A DNA stretch of 64,000 nt, from positions 397,240-461,239 of the forward strand of contig DKML01000015.1 of NCBI GenBank assembly GCA_002470515.1, read 5' to 3'. Numbering within the stretch: the stretch's first letter is position 1; each line of letters begins with the position of its first letter. Of this stretch, positions 43,908 through 53,235 are shown one piece after another. The DNA is from Proteobacteria bacterium UBA7415 (GTDB lineage: Bacteria > Pseudomonadota > Gammaproteobacteria > Arenicellales > Arenicellaceae). Under the pieces are notes generated by a model. That model saw nothing but the letters and a program-made list of their open reading frames with translations. It was not told where the DNA came from and searched no databases. The translations under genes were made by a program, and so were the position numbers.

Positions 43908-44400
43908 AGTTTTTATTATCTTTTTTAAGTTCGAATGACTAAAAATAGGGTTTTATTCAAGTTAATCGCACTGGGCGATAAAAATGACGACCCGCCGAGT
44001 ATATAAGATAGTGAGACGAAGTAAATAAGCGGCTAGTCCGAAAAACATTATAGTGGTTGTTAGAGTATCTTGGATTGCGGCTTACAAAAGCGTATTCAAA
44101 TCTCGTCACTATGGCGTATCTTAACTAGCGTATTTTTCCGCTGATCAGGACTTTGTGCCTCGAGGAATTGAAAGAGGAACGCTGTCCGAGACAGTGATGT
44201 GAGCTTTTGTAACCATCCTGATTTCGAGGACATATTGGCAACCTAACGCAGCTCCTTACGTCGATTTAATTGACGACCGCATAGTCTATGTACGATAGTT
44301 GGGCGGATTAAATGCTCCAAAGCCCATTACGTTTTGCGTGCCTTGTGTTATTAAGAACAACACTTTCCTATAAAAAGCTCAATACAACCCCAACTTACCT
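43908..44400. other. Intergenic region between POT transporter and oppA
   Basis: 493 bases separating two divergent peptide transport genes. No open frame with a recognisable product is seen. A short hairpin CTGTC-CGA-GACAG lies near 44,183-44,195. The region must contain both promoters and could carry a small RNA, but nothing specific supports that. Confidence 0.5.
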
Positions 44401-46098
44401 ATGTTTAAACCGTACTTATCCCCGTATTTAAAACTGTGCTTAATCGTACCTATCGCCTTTCTTATTACATCTTGCGGGCAGGGCGAATCTAATGTTGAAT
44501 CTGGAAATCGCCTCGGCATAGCACATATCGGCAATGGCGCGGAACCGCAGGGAATGGACCCGCATGTAGTTACCGGTGTCCCTGAAAGCAATATTATCAA
44601 CGCAATTTTTGAAGGTCTTGTTTATAAAGACGCTTCGACACTAGAAGTGCAGCCTGGAGTAGCTGAGTCATGGGAAATAAGCGACGATGGTCGAATTTAT
44701 ACCTTCAATATCCGCAGGGATGCAAAATGGTCTAACGGCGATTCACTTACTGCTCAGGACTTTGTGTGGAGTTGGTGGCGTGGTTTACAACCGGCGTTGG
44801 GATCACAATATGTTTTTATGTTTTTCCCGATTAAAAACGCCGAAGCTTTCTTTAGAGGTGAAGTCACTGATTTTGATAAGGTTGGGGTGAAAGCTATAGA
44901 TGACTATACGTTGCAGGTAGAGCTGAACAATCCAACGCCGTATTTTTTGCAGTTGATGGATCATTATTCAACCTTTCCTGTGCATCGCGCGACGATCGAA
45001 AAATTTGGTGAAGCGTGGGAGTCCTATACAGGTTGGACGCGCCCCCAGAATATTGTTAGCAACGGACCGTTTAAAATGGACTCGTGGCAGCTCAACCGCA
45101 ACGTTAAAGTATCGCCAAACCCCCACTACTGGGATCATGACCGAATAAAGCTCAATGGCATTGTTTTTTACAGCACTGAGCTCAGCACTACCGAAGAGAG
45201 AATGTTTAGGGCAGGGCAGTTGCACTACACTAACGAGTCGTTAATTGATCGTATTCCCTACTATCGAGAGAACTACCCTGAACGCCTGCAGATTGCGCCC
45301 TATGTTGGCACCTATTTATATCGTCTTAATACCGAGGTAGAAGGGTTAGACGATCCGCGTGTGCGTCGGGCATTGGCTATGACCATTGACCGCGATCGTT
45401 TAGTGACCAATGTGCTTAATGACATTTTTACGCCTGCTTACTCAATAACTCCCCCAGGCCTACTTGGATATCAGCCGCCTAAGTTATTTGATTACGACCC
45501 AGAGGGCGCGCGTACCCTCCTAGCCGAGGCAGGTTACCCGAACGGCGAAGGTTTTCCGAGTTTTGAATTGCAGTACAACACGAGTGAGCAGCATCGCAAA
45601 GTTGCCATTGCGGTTCAGCAAATGTGGAACAAAGAATTGAACATCCAGGTTAATTTGCAAAATAAGGATTGGAAAGTCTATTTGGATGACGAGAACACAG
45701 GCAACTTTCAAATTTCAAGAGGGGGGTGGATCGCAGATTATGTCGATCCCAACAGTTTTTTGGATTTATGGATCACAGGTAGTGAGCTAAACCGAACTAA
45801 TTGGGGTAATTCTGAGTACGATGAATTGGTGCTCCGAACCGCACCCGAAGCTAAGACGCGTGAAGAGCGATTTGCGGCATTCTATGAAGCTGAATCGATC
45901 ATCTTAAAGGATATGCCTTTTATCCCGATCTACACTTATTCAAGCCATCACTTTAGGCATCCATCTTTAATCGGCTTGCCGCCTAACTTGATGAATTTCT
46001 ACAATTTTCGCGACGTTTGGTTAGATCCCGATTGGGAACAAAAACTGAACGCCAAGCGAGCCGCAGCCGTCAGCAGTTCTTCAGGAGGCGCACAATGA
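44401..46098 (+). CDS. oppA: Oligopeptide ABC transporter, substrate-binding lipoprotein
   Basis: 565 residues with a lipoprotein signal (FLITSC, lipidated C25) and a family 5 solute-binding fold: AHIGNGAEPQGMDPHVVTGV at the mature start, GLVYKDASTLEVQPGVAESW, DFVWSWWRGL and the usual RRALAMTIDRDRLV. It captures oligopeptides in the periplasm for the OppBC-DF importer. Its TGA stop overlaps the oppB ATG (ATGA). Confidence 0.94.
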   Translation: MFKPYLSPYLKLCLIVPIAFLITSCGQGESNVESGNRLGIAHIGNGAEPQGMDPHVVTGVPESNIINAIFEGLVYKDASTLEVQPGVAESWEISDDGRIYTFNIRRDAKWSNGDSLTAQDFVWSWWRGLQPALGSQYVFMFFPIKNAEAFFRGEVTDFDKVGVKAIDDYTLQVELNNPTPYFLQLMDHYSTFPVHRATIEKFGEAWESYTGWTRPQNIVSNGPFKMDSWQLNRNVKVSPNPHYWDHDRIKLNGIVFYSTELSTTEERMFRAGQLHYTNESLIDRIPYYRENYPERLQIAPYVGTYLYRLNTEVEGLDDPRVRRALAMTIDRDRLVTNVLNDIFTPAYSITPPGLLGYQPPKLFDYDPEGARTLLAEAGYPNGEGFPSFELQYNTSEQHRKVAIAVQQMWNKELNIQVNLQNKDWKVYLDDENTGNFQISRGGWIADYVDPNSFLDLWITGSELNRTNWGNSEYDELVLRTAPEAKTREERFAAFYEAESIILKDMPFIPIYTYSSHHFRHPSLIGLPPNLMNFYNFRDVWLDPDWEQKLNAKRAAAVSSSSGGAQ

Positions 46099-47033
46099 TC
46101 CGCTTTACTATCATGCGTTTGCTACAAGCGATACCCGTGCTGTTTACGGTCATTACCGTCACATTCTTTTTAATCCGCCAAGCACCAGGCGGTCCTTTTG
46201 ATGCCGAAAAACCCGTGATACCTGCGGTTAAGCGAGCACTAGAAGCAAAATACAATCTCGACCAACCAATCTTTCAGCAATACCTGAGCTACTTTGGTGA
46301 TCTATTTAAAGGCGATATGGGACCTTCGTTTAAATACCCTGGTTGGCAAGTGGAGGATTTGATTATGAGTGGCTTGCCTATTACGGCCGAGTTGGCTTTT
46401 TACGCGCTACTAGTGGCCTTGGTGATTGGTGTATTAGCCGGTTGCGTTGCGGCGCTTAAACCCAACAGCCCGCAAGATTACATTCCTATGTCGTTAGCCA
46501 TGATTGGCATTTGTTTTCCAACATTTTTATTGGGGCCATTGCTCGTTTTGATTTTTGGTTTCGGTCTAAACCTGGTGCCGGTATCGGGTTGGGGCGATCT
46601 TCCGGGCGACAAAATTCTGCCTAGCATCACCTTAGGCGCGGCCTACGCAGCTTACGTAGCCCGTCTGACCAGAGGCGGAATGTTAGAAGTTTTAAATCAA
46701 GATTACATCCGTACAGCACGAGCCAAAGGCTTGCCCGAGTGGGTGGTGATTTGTAAGCACGCACTTCGTGGAGGATTGATTCCTACCGTGTCTTTCTTAG
46801 GGCCAGCTTTCGCGGGTCTTTTAGCTGGTTCCTTTGTTGTGGAAACGATTTTTCAAATACCGGGTCTAGGACGCTTCTATGTGCAAGCTGCATTTAACCG
46901 CGACTACACAATGATTCTGGGAACTACGATTTTTCTTTCCACCTTAATAGTAGTGTTCAATTTGTTATCGGATTTGCTCGCAACTTGGCTAAACCCAAGA
47001 CTGCGTCAGCAATACAGTGGGGGTGGATCATGA
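46095..47033 (+). CDS. oppB: Oligopeptide ABC transporter, permease OppB
   Basis: 312 residues from ATG 46,095, behind an AGGAGG at 46,083-46,088; an upstream ATG would read through the oppA end. Six transmembrane helices, beginning IRFTIMRLLQAIPVLFTVIT as in OppB/DppB, and the EAA loop (YIRTARAKGLPEWVVICKHALR). It forms the channel with OppC. Its end overlaps oppC by four bases. Confidence 0.95.
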   Translation: MIRFTIMRLLQAIPVLFTVITVTFFLIRQAPGGPFDAEKPVIPAVKRALEAKYNLDQPIFQQYLSYFGDLFKGDMGPSFKYPGWQVEDLIMSGLPITAELAFYALLVALVIGVLAGCVAALKPNSPQDYIPMSLAMIGICFPTFLLGPLLVLIFGFGLNLVPVSGWGDLPGDKILPSITLGAAYAAYVARLTRGGMLEVLNQDYIRTARAKGLPEWVVICKHALRGGLIPTVSFLGPAFAGLLAGSFVVETIFQIPGLGRFYVQAAFNRDYTMILGTTIFLSTLIVVFNLLSDLLATWLNPRLRQQYSGGGS

Positions 47034-47914
47034 GCGAACCACAATCAATAATTATCGAGGCCGAAAAGGGTACATCTCTTTGGGCCGATGCGTGGGTTAG
47101 GCTAAAGAACAATAAACTTGCTTTATTTGGCTTATATGTCGTGAGCTTTTTGATTGTTGTTGCGATTCTTACTCCGTGGATTGCGCCATATAGCTACGAA
47201 GCCCAAAACCTTGATCTTGGCGCGACGCCGCCTTCATGGGCGCATTGGTTTGGAACCGATTTGTTTGGGCGAGACCTGCTGACGCGGGTTATGTACGGTG
47301 GGCGAATTTCTCTTGCGGTAGGTATTCTCGCTACTTCGGTTGCCTTAGTGATTGGCGTTGCTTGGGGAACCGTCGCCGGTTATGTAGGCGGACGAACCGA
47401 TGCGGTAATGATGCGAATTGTTGATGCGCTTTATGCGCTTCCGTTCATCATATTTATCATTTTGTTGATGGTGGTGTTTGGTAAAAGCATTCTGCTGCTC
47501 TTCTTAGCAATTGGTGCGGTTGAATGGTTGACTATGGCGCGCATCGTGCGTGGCCAAGTGTTGACCATCCGCAACCAAGAATATGTAGAGGCGGCTCGCT
47601 CTATGGGGTTATCTACTCCACATATCTTACGTAAGCATGTGGTACCTAATAGTCTGGGTCCAATCATTGTTTACGCAACGCTTACGGTTCCACAGGTGAT
47701 GTTGTTGGAGGCGTTCTTAAGTTTTTTAGGTTTAGGTATTCAACCGCCCATGTCGTCATGGGGCTTGTTGATTTCTTATGGCGCCGAAGTGATGGAAGAT
47801 ACACCTTGGTTGCTTATTTTTCCGGGACTGGCGTTGTCGATTACGCTGTTTGCTTTGAACTTTTTGGGCGATGGCCTGAGAGATGCTTTAGATCCTAAAG
47901 CGTCCAAAGATTAG
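47030..47914 (+). CDS. oppC: Oligopeptide ABC transporter, permease OppC
   Basis: About 294 residues starting at ATG 47,030 (SEPQSIIIEAEKG) in an ATGA overlap with oppB. Six helices; WVRLKNNKLALFGLYVV, HWFGTDLFGRDLLTRVMYGG and the EAA loop YVEAARSMGLSTPHILRKHV are OppC/DppC signatures. An upstream in-frame ATG at 46,985 is inside oppB and not likely used. Confidence 0.95.
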   Translation: MSEPQSIIIEAEKGTSLWADAWVRLKNNKLALFGLYVVSFLIVVAILTPWIAPYSYEAQNLDLGATPPSWAHWFGTDLFGRDLLTRVMYGGRISLAVGILATSVALVIGVAWGTVAGYVGGRTDAVMMRIVDALYALPFIIFIILLMVVFGKSILLLFLAIGAVEWLTMARIVRGQVLTIRNQEYVEAARSMGLSTPHILRKHVVPNSLGPIIVYATLTVPQVMLLEAFLSFLGLGIQPPMSSWGLLISYGAEVMEDTPWLLIFPGLALSITLFALNFLGDGLRDALDPKASKD

Positions 47915-47931
47915 TCGACTCGGAGAATATT

Positions 47932-49512
47932 ATGAGCATATTAGATGTTAAAAATTTGACCACTCGTTTTCACACGCGTAACGGCGTAGTTACGGCGGTG
48001 GATGATGTGAGTTTCAGTGTCGACAAAGGCGAGATTCTTGGGATCGTTGGCGAATCTGGTAGTGGTAAATCAGTAAGCTGTTATAGCTTGCTGGGTCTGA
48101 TTCCCATGCCTCCTGGCAATATCGAATCTGGCGTAGCCTTATTTGAGGGCCGCGACTTGCTCGCGATGTCAGAAAGTGAGCTTCGAGCAGTTCGAGGTGA
48201 TGATATCGCCATGATCTTTCAAGACCCCATGACCAGCCTCAATCCGTTTTTGACCATTGGTGAGCAGCTCATTGAGCCGCTGATCTATCATCGAGGTATA
48301 AAGAGGGCTGCGGCAAAAGCGCGTGCAATAGAGCTGATGGAAGAGACCGGTATTGTAAACGCCCAAGGGCGCTTTAACGCTTACCCTCATGAGTTCTCTG
48401 GCGGTATGCGCCAGCGCGTGATGATAGCAATGGCGCTGATTAATGAGCCTAAGTTGCTGATTGCCGATGAGCCAACCACTGCGCTTGATGTGACCATTCA
48501 AAAGCAGATATTGGAACTCATTGCCGATCTGCAGAAGCGTCGTGATTTAGCTGTTATCTTTATCTCACATGACCTAGGTGTGGTTCGTCATCTGGCAGAT
48601 CGCGTGGTGGTAATGAAAGAAGGCAAAGTGGTAGAGCAAAATGTCACCGAATCGATCTTTGAAAATCCCCAAGACCAGTACACCCAAGACCTTTTAGATG
48701 CTATCCCCTCAGGCGAAAAGGTGAATGAAGACTTACGCGGTGATGAAATATTGATCGAAGTGTCGGGTTTAACCACTGAGTTTTTAGATCGAAACACAGG
48801 CAAGCCTTTTAAAGCAGTCGATGACGTGTCGTTCAATATTCAGCATAACGAAATTCTGGGTCTTGTAGGTGAATCAGGTTCGGGAAAATCGACTATAGGC
48901 CGCAGTATTCTGCAGTTGGTTGAGCCATCTTCTGGCTCAGTGTTGTTTAGAGGCGAAGAACTGCTAGGCCAGAGTGCCAAGCAACTCAAGCCAATACGCC
49001 GTCGAATGCAGATGATCTTTCAAGATCCTTACGCATCGCTTAATCCACGCATGACTGTGTATGACACTCTGGCAGAGCCTTTGTTGTATCACAACGTTGC
49101 TACGCGCGGCACTATCGATGCTCACGTATTAGAGCTTATGGATGACGTAGGTTTAGCGCGATCGGCGGTAAAAAAATACCCTCATGAATTCTCGGGCGGC
49201 CAGCGTCAACGAATCGCGATTGGTCGCGCTATTGCAACCAAGCCTGAGTTTATTGTGGCTGACGAACCGGTCTCGGCGCTTGATGTAACGATTCAGAAGC
49301 AAATACTTGAGCTGATTATGAATTTGGTGGCAAAACACAATCTAACTATGTTGTTCGTATCGCACGATTTGTCGGTGGTTCGTTCGTTGTGCGATCGTGT
49401 GTTAGTGCTGCAATACGGAAAAATTGTTGAAATAGGTGAAACCGAATCGCTCTGGAGTTCGTCTAAAGAGGATTACACCCAAAAACTCATGGCTGCTGTA
49501 CACACGCTGTAG
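47932..49512 (+). CDS. oppDF: Oligopeptide ABC transporter, fused ATPase OppD-OppF
   Basis: 526 residues with two ATPase halves in one chain. Half one (about 1-265): Walker A GESGSGKS, signature SGGMRQRV, Walker [13 protein letters not shown]. Half two (about 270-526): [34 protein letters not shown]. Normally oppD and oppF are two genes; fused forms of this length are known (as in YejF or DdpF-like systems). It powers the OppBC channel. It is 17 bases after oppC with a GGAG ribosome site. Confidence 0.94.
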   Translation: MSILDVKNLTTRFHTRNGVVTAVDDVSFSVDKGEILGIVGESGSGKSVSCYSLLGLIPMPPGNIESGVALFEGRDLLAMSESELRAVRGDDIAMIFQDPMTSLNPFLTIGEQLIEPLIYHRGIKRAAAKARAIELMEETGIVNAQGRFNAYPHEFSGGMRQRVMIAMALINEPKLLIADEPTTALDVTIQKQILELIADLQKRRDLAVIFISHDLGVVRHLADRVVVMKEGKVVEQNVTESIFENPQDQYTQDLLDAIPSGEKVNEDLRGDEILIEVSGLTTEFLDRNTGKPFKAVDDVSFNIQHNEILGLVGESGSGKSTIGRSILQLVEPSSGSVLFRGEELLGQSAKQLKPIRRRMQMIFQDPYASLNPRMTVYDTLAEPLLYHNVATRGTIDAHVLELMDDVGLARSAVKKYPHEFSGGQRQRIAIGRAIATKPEFIVADEPVSALDVTIQKQILELIMNLVAKHNLTMLFVSHDLSVVRSLCDRVLVLQYGKIVEIGETESLWSSSKEDYTQKLMAAVHTL

Positions 49513-49546
49513 CCGATTAAATTAATCTCATTTGAATGAGGAAGTT

Positions 49547-51427
49547 ATGAAAAATCAGAAAAAGTATGGACTACGCTTTTTGCTTGTAATCGGCAGTATT
49601 GTGACCCTGTTGATGGCGTCATCTATCAATGCCTATGCCGAAGATAAAGAAGGGCAGGTCCGTTGGGATCTAACCGACTTATTTGCAAACGATGCGGCTT
49701 GGGAGCAAGCATTTACTGAGATTCAAACCAAAATTAAAGCATTGGCTGATGATCAAAAAGGTTTCGGTAAGTCAGCGGCCAATATCGCCACTGTGTTTGA
49801 AAACCAATATGGCGCGCTCCAAGACTTTTACCGAGTATCTCTTTATGCCAGTTTATCTAACGACGAAGACCAACGCGACGCGGCGACCCAAGAGCGCAGA
49901 GCAAAGGTAGGTGCGCTGGGCACACAGTTTAGCGAAGCAACGTCATGGTTTGACCCCGCATTGATGACTTTGGGTGAGAAGAAGTTATTAAAATATCTAA
50001 AACAAGAAAAAAGGCTTGCGCCGTATGATAAGTATATTGAGGACCTTATAGAAGGTGCTCCGCATGTGCTTGATGAAAAGGGTGAGGCGTTAATGGCATC
50101 AGTGGGCGCGGTCACAAGTAGACCCAATCAAATTTATTCGTTATTGGCTAATGCCGACATCGAGTGGAAAGATGTGACAATGTCTGATGGCAAAACCGTA
50201 ACGATAAGCCAAGCGGGCTATTCAGGTGCACGCTCTAGCGCAAATAGAGAAGACCGAAAGAAAGTATTTGATACCTTTTTTGGAACGTGGAAGAACTATG
50301 AAGACAGCATGGGCGCAATCCTAGCGTCTGAAGTTCAGTCCAATATCTTCCAAGCTAAAGCAAGAAACTACGATTCAGTATTACAAAAAGAACTGTCTCA
50401 AGAAAATCTTCCAGAAGCTGTTTATAGAACCTTGGTGTCGGAGGTAAACAATAGCCTGCCTACACTGCATCGTTATTTTAAATTGCGCGGTCGTATCTTG
50501 GGTGTTGACCAAATGCGCTATTACGATATCTATCCACCTTTGGTAGAAATGGATACCGATTTCAGTGTTGAAGCCTCCAAGGAGATAACATTAGAAGTTT
50601 TGAAGCCTTTAGGCGACGAATACAATGCGCATTTAAAGACTGCTCTGGATTCAAATTGGGCACACGTCTACCCACAGCCAGGTAAGCGTTCTGGCGCTTA
50701 TATGAACGGGTCTGCCTACGGCTTACACCCGTATGTGCTGCTTAATCACAACGATGATTACAATTCATTGTCGACCTATGCTCATGAGTGGGGTCATGCG
50801 GTTCACACAATGTTGGCGCAAGAGGAGCAACCCTTCAGCAAGGCGTTCTATTCAACATTTACGGCAGAAATCGCATCCACGATAAACGAAATATTGTTAG
50901 AAGAGCATTTGATCGCCAATGCTGAAACCAAGCAAGAAAAATTGTTTTACTTGGGTCAAGCTCTGGAGTCTATCCGTGGCACGTTCTTTCGCCAAACGAT
51001 GTTTGCTGAGTTTGAATTAGCCATTCACGAAGTTGGCGAACGTAATGAACCGTTAACAGGTGCTGTGCTCACTAAGATGTATGAAGAGCTACTGAAGAAG
51101 TATCACGGTCATGACCAAGGTGTGTTGTTGATCGAAGAGCCTTATACAATGGAATGGGCCTACATACCGCACTTCTACTACGACTTTTATGTGTTTCAAT
51201 ACGCGACCTCTATTTCAGGTGCGGCATGGTTTGCTGAAAAGTTCTTAAAAGGCGATGAATCGGCGCGTGACGCCCTGATTACAGTATTAAAGAAGGGTGG
51301 TTCTGATGACGCTTATTCAATACTCAAGGATGCAGGCTTAGATATGGCCACTCCAGAACCGTATCAAGCGCTCGTACGACGCATGGAAAATGTGATGGAT
51401 CGCATCGAAGCGTTGTTGGATGAGTAA
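49547..51427 (+). CDS. M3 family oligoendopeptidase (PepF-like) with signal peptide
   Basis: From ATG 49,547 (GAGGAAG upstream) the product is about 626 residues; a TTG 15 bases earlier is in frame but less likely. The N-terminus is a signal peptide (YGLRFLLVIGSIVTLLMASS, then INAYA), so the enzyme is predicted to be exported, whereas classical PepF is cytoplasmic. The zinc motif HEWGH lies in STYAHEWGHAVHTML, with the third ligand Glu downstream in FTAEIASTINEILLEEHL. It cleaves short peptides. Directly after oppABCDF, it probably shortens peptides in the periplasm before uptake. Confidence 0.93.
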   Translation: MKNQKKYGLRFLLVIGSIVTLLMASSINAYAEDKEGQVRWDLTDLFANDAAWEQAFTEIQTKIKALADDQKGFGKSAANIATVFENQYGALQDFYRVSLYASLSNDEDQRDAATQERRAKVGALGTQFSEATSWFDPALMTLGEKKLLKYLKQEKRLAPYDKYIEDLIEGAPHVLDEKGEALMASVGAVTSRPNQIYSLLANADIEWKDVTMSDGKTVTISQAGYSGARSSANREDRKKVFDTFFGTWKNYEDSMGAILASEVQSNIFQAKARNYDSVLQKELSQENLPEAVYRTLVSEVNNSLPTLHRYFKLRGRILGVDQMRYYDIYPPLVEMDTDFSVEASKEITLEVLKPLGDEYNAHLKTALDSNWAHVYPQPGKRSGAYMNGSAYGLHPYVLLNHNDDYNSLSTYAHEWGHAVHTMLAQEEQPFSKAFYSTFTAEIASTINEILLEEHLIANAETKQEKLFYLGQALESIRGTFFRQTMFAEFELAIHEVGERNEPLTGAVLTKMYEELLKKYHGHDQGVLLIEEPYTMEWAYIPHFYYDFYVFQYATSISGAAWFAEKFLKGDESARDALITVLKKGGSDDAYSILKDAGLDMATPEPYQALVRRMENVMDRIEALLDE

Positions 51428-51494
51428 GTAACCATTAGAATAGCGTCATCTATGATGGGTTTAATAGTTGAACGATTACATGATCGGACAATTG

Positions 51495-51534
51495 AAAAAA
51501 AAGCCCGGTCATCGAAAGGTGACTGGGCTTTTTT
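51495..51534 (+). terminator. Intrinsic terminator after the opp-peptidase operon
   Basis: The stem AAAAGCCCGGTCA (51,499-51,511) pairs with TGACTGGGCTTTT (51,520-51,532) with one G-T pair around an 8-base loop, followed by further T residues. It closes the oppABCDF-pepF transcription unit. Confidence 0.88.
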
Positions 51535-51627
51535 ATTGTGAAGAGGTGAGTTGACTTTCGCTCACAGGAAGGTTGAAACCCAAGCAAAAAACGCTAAATA
51601 AGCGCCTCTAGGCGCGGTCACAAATCT

Positions 51628-53235
51628 ATGAGCAATGAACTAAATCAATTATTGAGTGCTGGACAGCAAGCATTGTCTCAGCAGGATTGGCCCACTGTAG
51701 AGCAGGTCAATGCGCAACTCCAAAAGAATTTCTCAAACATTGCCAACGCTCATTATTTCTCGGGGCTGGCATCTAGAGTAAAGAGTCAAGTGCCTGAGGC
51801 ATTAGAGTCATTTAAGCAGGCTTTGAAACTCGACCCGCAACGATATGACATTGGAGTGGAGTTGGCCAATATGTATTCAATCAGCCGGCAAAATGGTTTA
51901 GCGGCCAAATTGTTAGAACAATACGTACCGAAGCTACACGACAGCCCTCGGTTTTTAGACTTGGCGGGCACTATTTACACTGAAATTGGTTTGTCTGAAT
52001 TGGCCTTACCGTTATTCAAGCGAGCGTGTGAGCTGCAACCGGATGCGCAGATATTTAAAGCGAATTTAGCCACGTGCGCTATTTTTCTCGGCGACATAGA
52101 GCTTGGCGAAAAGCTTTACAAAGAGCTCTTGGCGTTAAACCCAGATCACCGTAAGAACCACTACCAATTGTCACGCCTTAAGACAGCAAAGGATACAGAG
52201 CATCTTGAGCAAATGCTTGATGTGATAAAGGGCTCAACGGACACTAAGCGCGATATTCCTATTCTTTTTGCGCTAGGCAAAGAATATGAAGATCTCGGCG
52301 AATGGGATAGAAGCTTCGAGTTTTATAAAAAAGCGTGCGACGGGGTAAGGACTCAAACGGGCTACAAAGTTCAAGACGACGTTGGCCTCATTGACGCGGT
52401 TATTGAATGTTACGGGGCTGACTATTTGTCCAAGCATCCTGCCGTCAGCTCTAAAGCCCAAGACAATGATCATAAGATGCGCGCTACGCCGATTTTTGTT
52501 CTTGGTTTACCGCGCACCGGCACGACACTCGTAGAGCGCATCATTTCGAGTCATTATGATGTTTCGAGCGTGGGTGAAACTACTTTCTTACAAACTGCGA
52601 TCAGAAAAGCGGCTGGTTTGTCGAGCGGTATGAGCATAAACGCAGATGTCATGAGAACGGTTGCCGAAGAAGATCCGCGCCTTGTAGCCGAAGGTTATAT
52701 GCAACGAATCGACTACCGCTTGGGAGAGGAAGGTTTCTTTATCGAGAAACTGCCGTTTAATTTTCCTTTTACTGGCCTCATCGCAGCGGCTTGGCCACAA
52801 GCCCGAATAGTGCATCTTGTGCGTCATCCGATGGACGCTTGTTTTTCTATGTACAAGCAAGTGTTTACGTGGGCTTATCATTTTTCCTATTCACTGGAGG
52901 ATTTGGGTAACTACTACATTGCCTACAATCGTTTACGCCAGCATTGGAAACAGGTTCTAGGGGATCGCTTTGTCGAGGTCAGTTATGAAGCGCTAGTCAG
53001 TGATCAAGAAGCGCAAACCCGTCAATTGTTGGACGCACTTGATTTACCCTTCGACGAGGCGTGTTTGTCGTTTGAAAAAAATACTGCACCCAGTACTACC
53101 GCGAGCTCCGTTCAAGTTCGATCGAAAGTGCATAAGGGTTCGGTGGGCAAGTGGGAGCGATACCAAGCCCAACTAGCGCCATTAGAAAAGATTCTAATGG
53201 ATGCGGGCATTGACTTGGATTCTTATAAAGCGTGA
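51628..53235 (+). CDS. TPR-repeat sulfotransferase, copy 1
   Basis: 535 residues. The first about 280 are tetratricopeptide helices (for example HYFSGLASRVKSQVPEALES and GLSELALPLFKRACELQPDA). The C-terminal half is a sulfotransferase domain with the PAPS 5'-phosphosulfate loop TPIFVLGLPRTGTTLVERI, the VRHPMDACFSMYKQ 3'-phosphate region, and SSVQVRSKVHKGSVGKWERY near the end. It would move sulfate from PAPS to a protein or small acceptor; the TPR half suggests recognition of a protein or peptide. The second copy overlaps by four bases (GTGA), so they are co-translated. The acceptor is unknown. Confidence 0.9.
   Translation: MSNELNQLLSAGQQALSQQDWPTVEQVNAQLQKNFSNIANAHYFSGLASRVKSQVPEALESFKQALKLDPQRYDIGVELANMYSISRQNGLAAKLLEQYVPKLHDSPRFLDLAGTIYTEIGLSELALPLFKRACELQPDAQIFKANLATCAIFLGDIELGEKLYKELLALNPDHRKNHYQLSRLKTAKDTEHLEQMLDVIKGSTDTKRDIPILFALGKEYEDLGEWDRSFEFYKKACDGVRTQTGYKVQDDVGLIDAVIECYGADYLSKHPAVSSKAQDNDHKMRATPIFVLGLPRTGTTLVERIISSHYDVSSVGETTFLQTAIRKAAGLSSGMSINADVMRTVAEEDPRLVAEGYMQRIDYRLGEEGFFIEKLPFNFPFTGLIAAAWPQARIVHLVRHPMDACFSMYKQVFTWAYHFSYSLEDLGNYYIAYNRLRQHWKQVLGDRFVEVSYEALVSDQEAQTRQLLDALDLPFDEACLSFEKNTAPSTTASSVQVRSKVHKGSVGKWERYQAQLAPLEKILMDAGIDLDSYKA

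Noticed and set aside
43908..44400. Possible tRNA or small RNA between POT and oppA
   Set aside because: No cloverleaf or T-loop sequence is visible and the only pairing is a 5-bp stem.
46017..46094. Upstream start for oppB
   Set aside because: It lies within the oppA coding end, is Arg-rich, and the ATG at 46,095 has AGGAGG at the right spacing.
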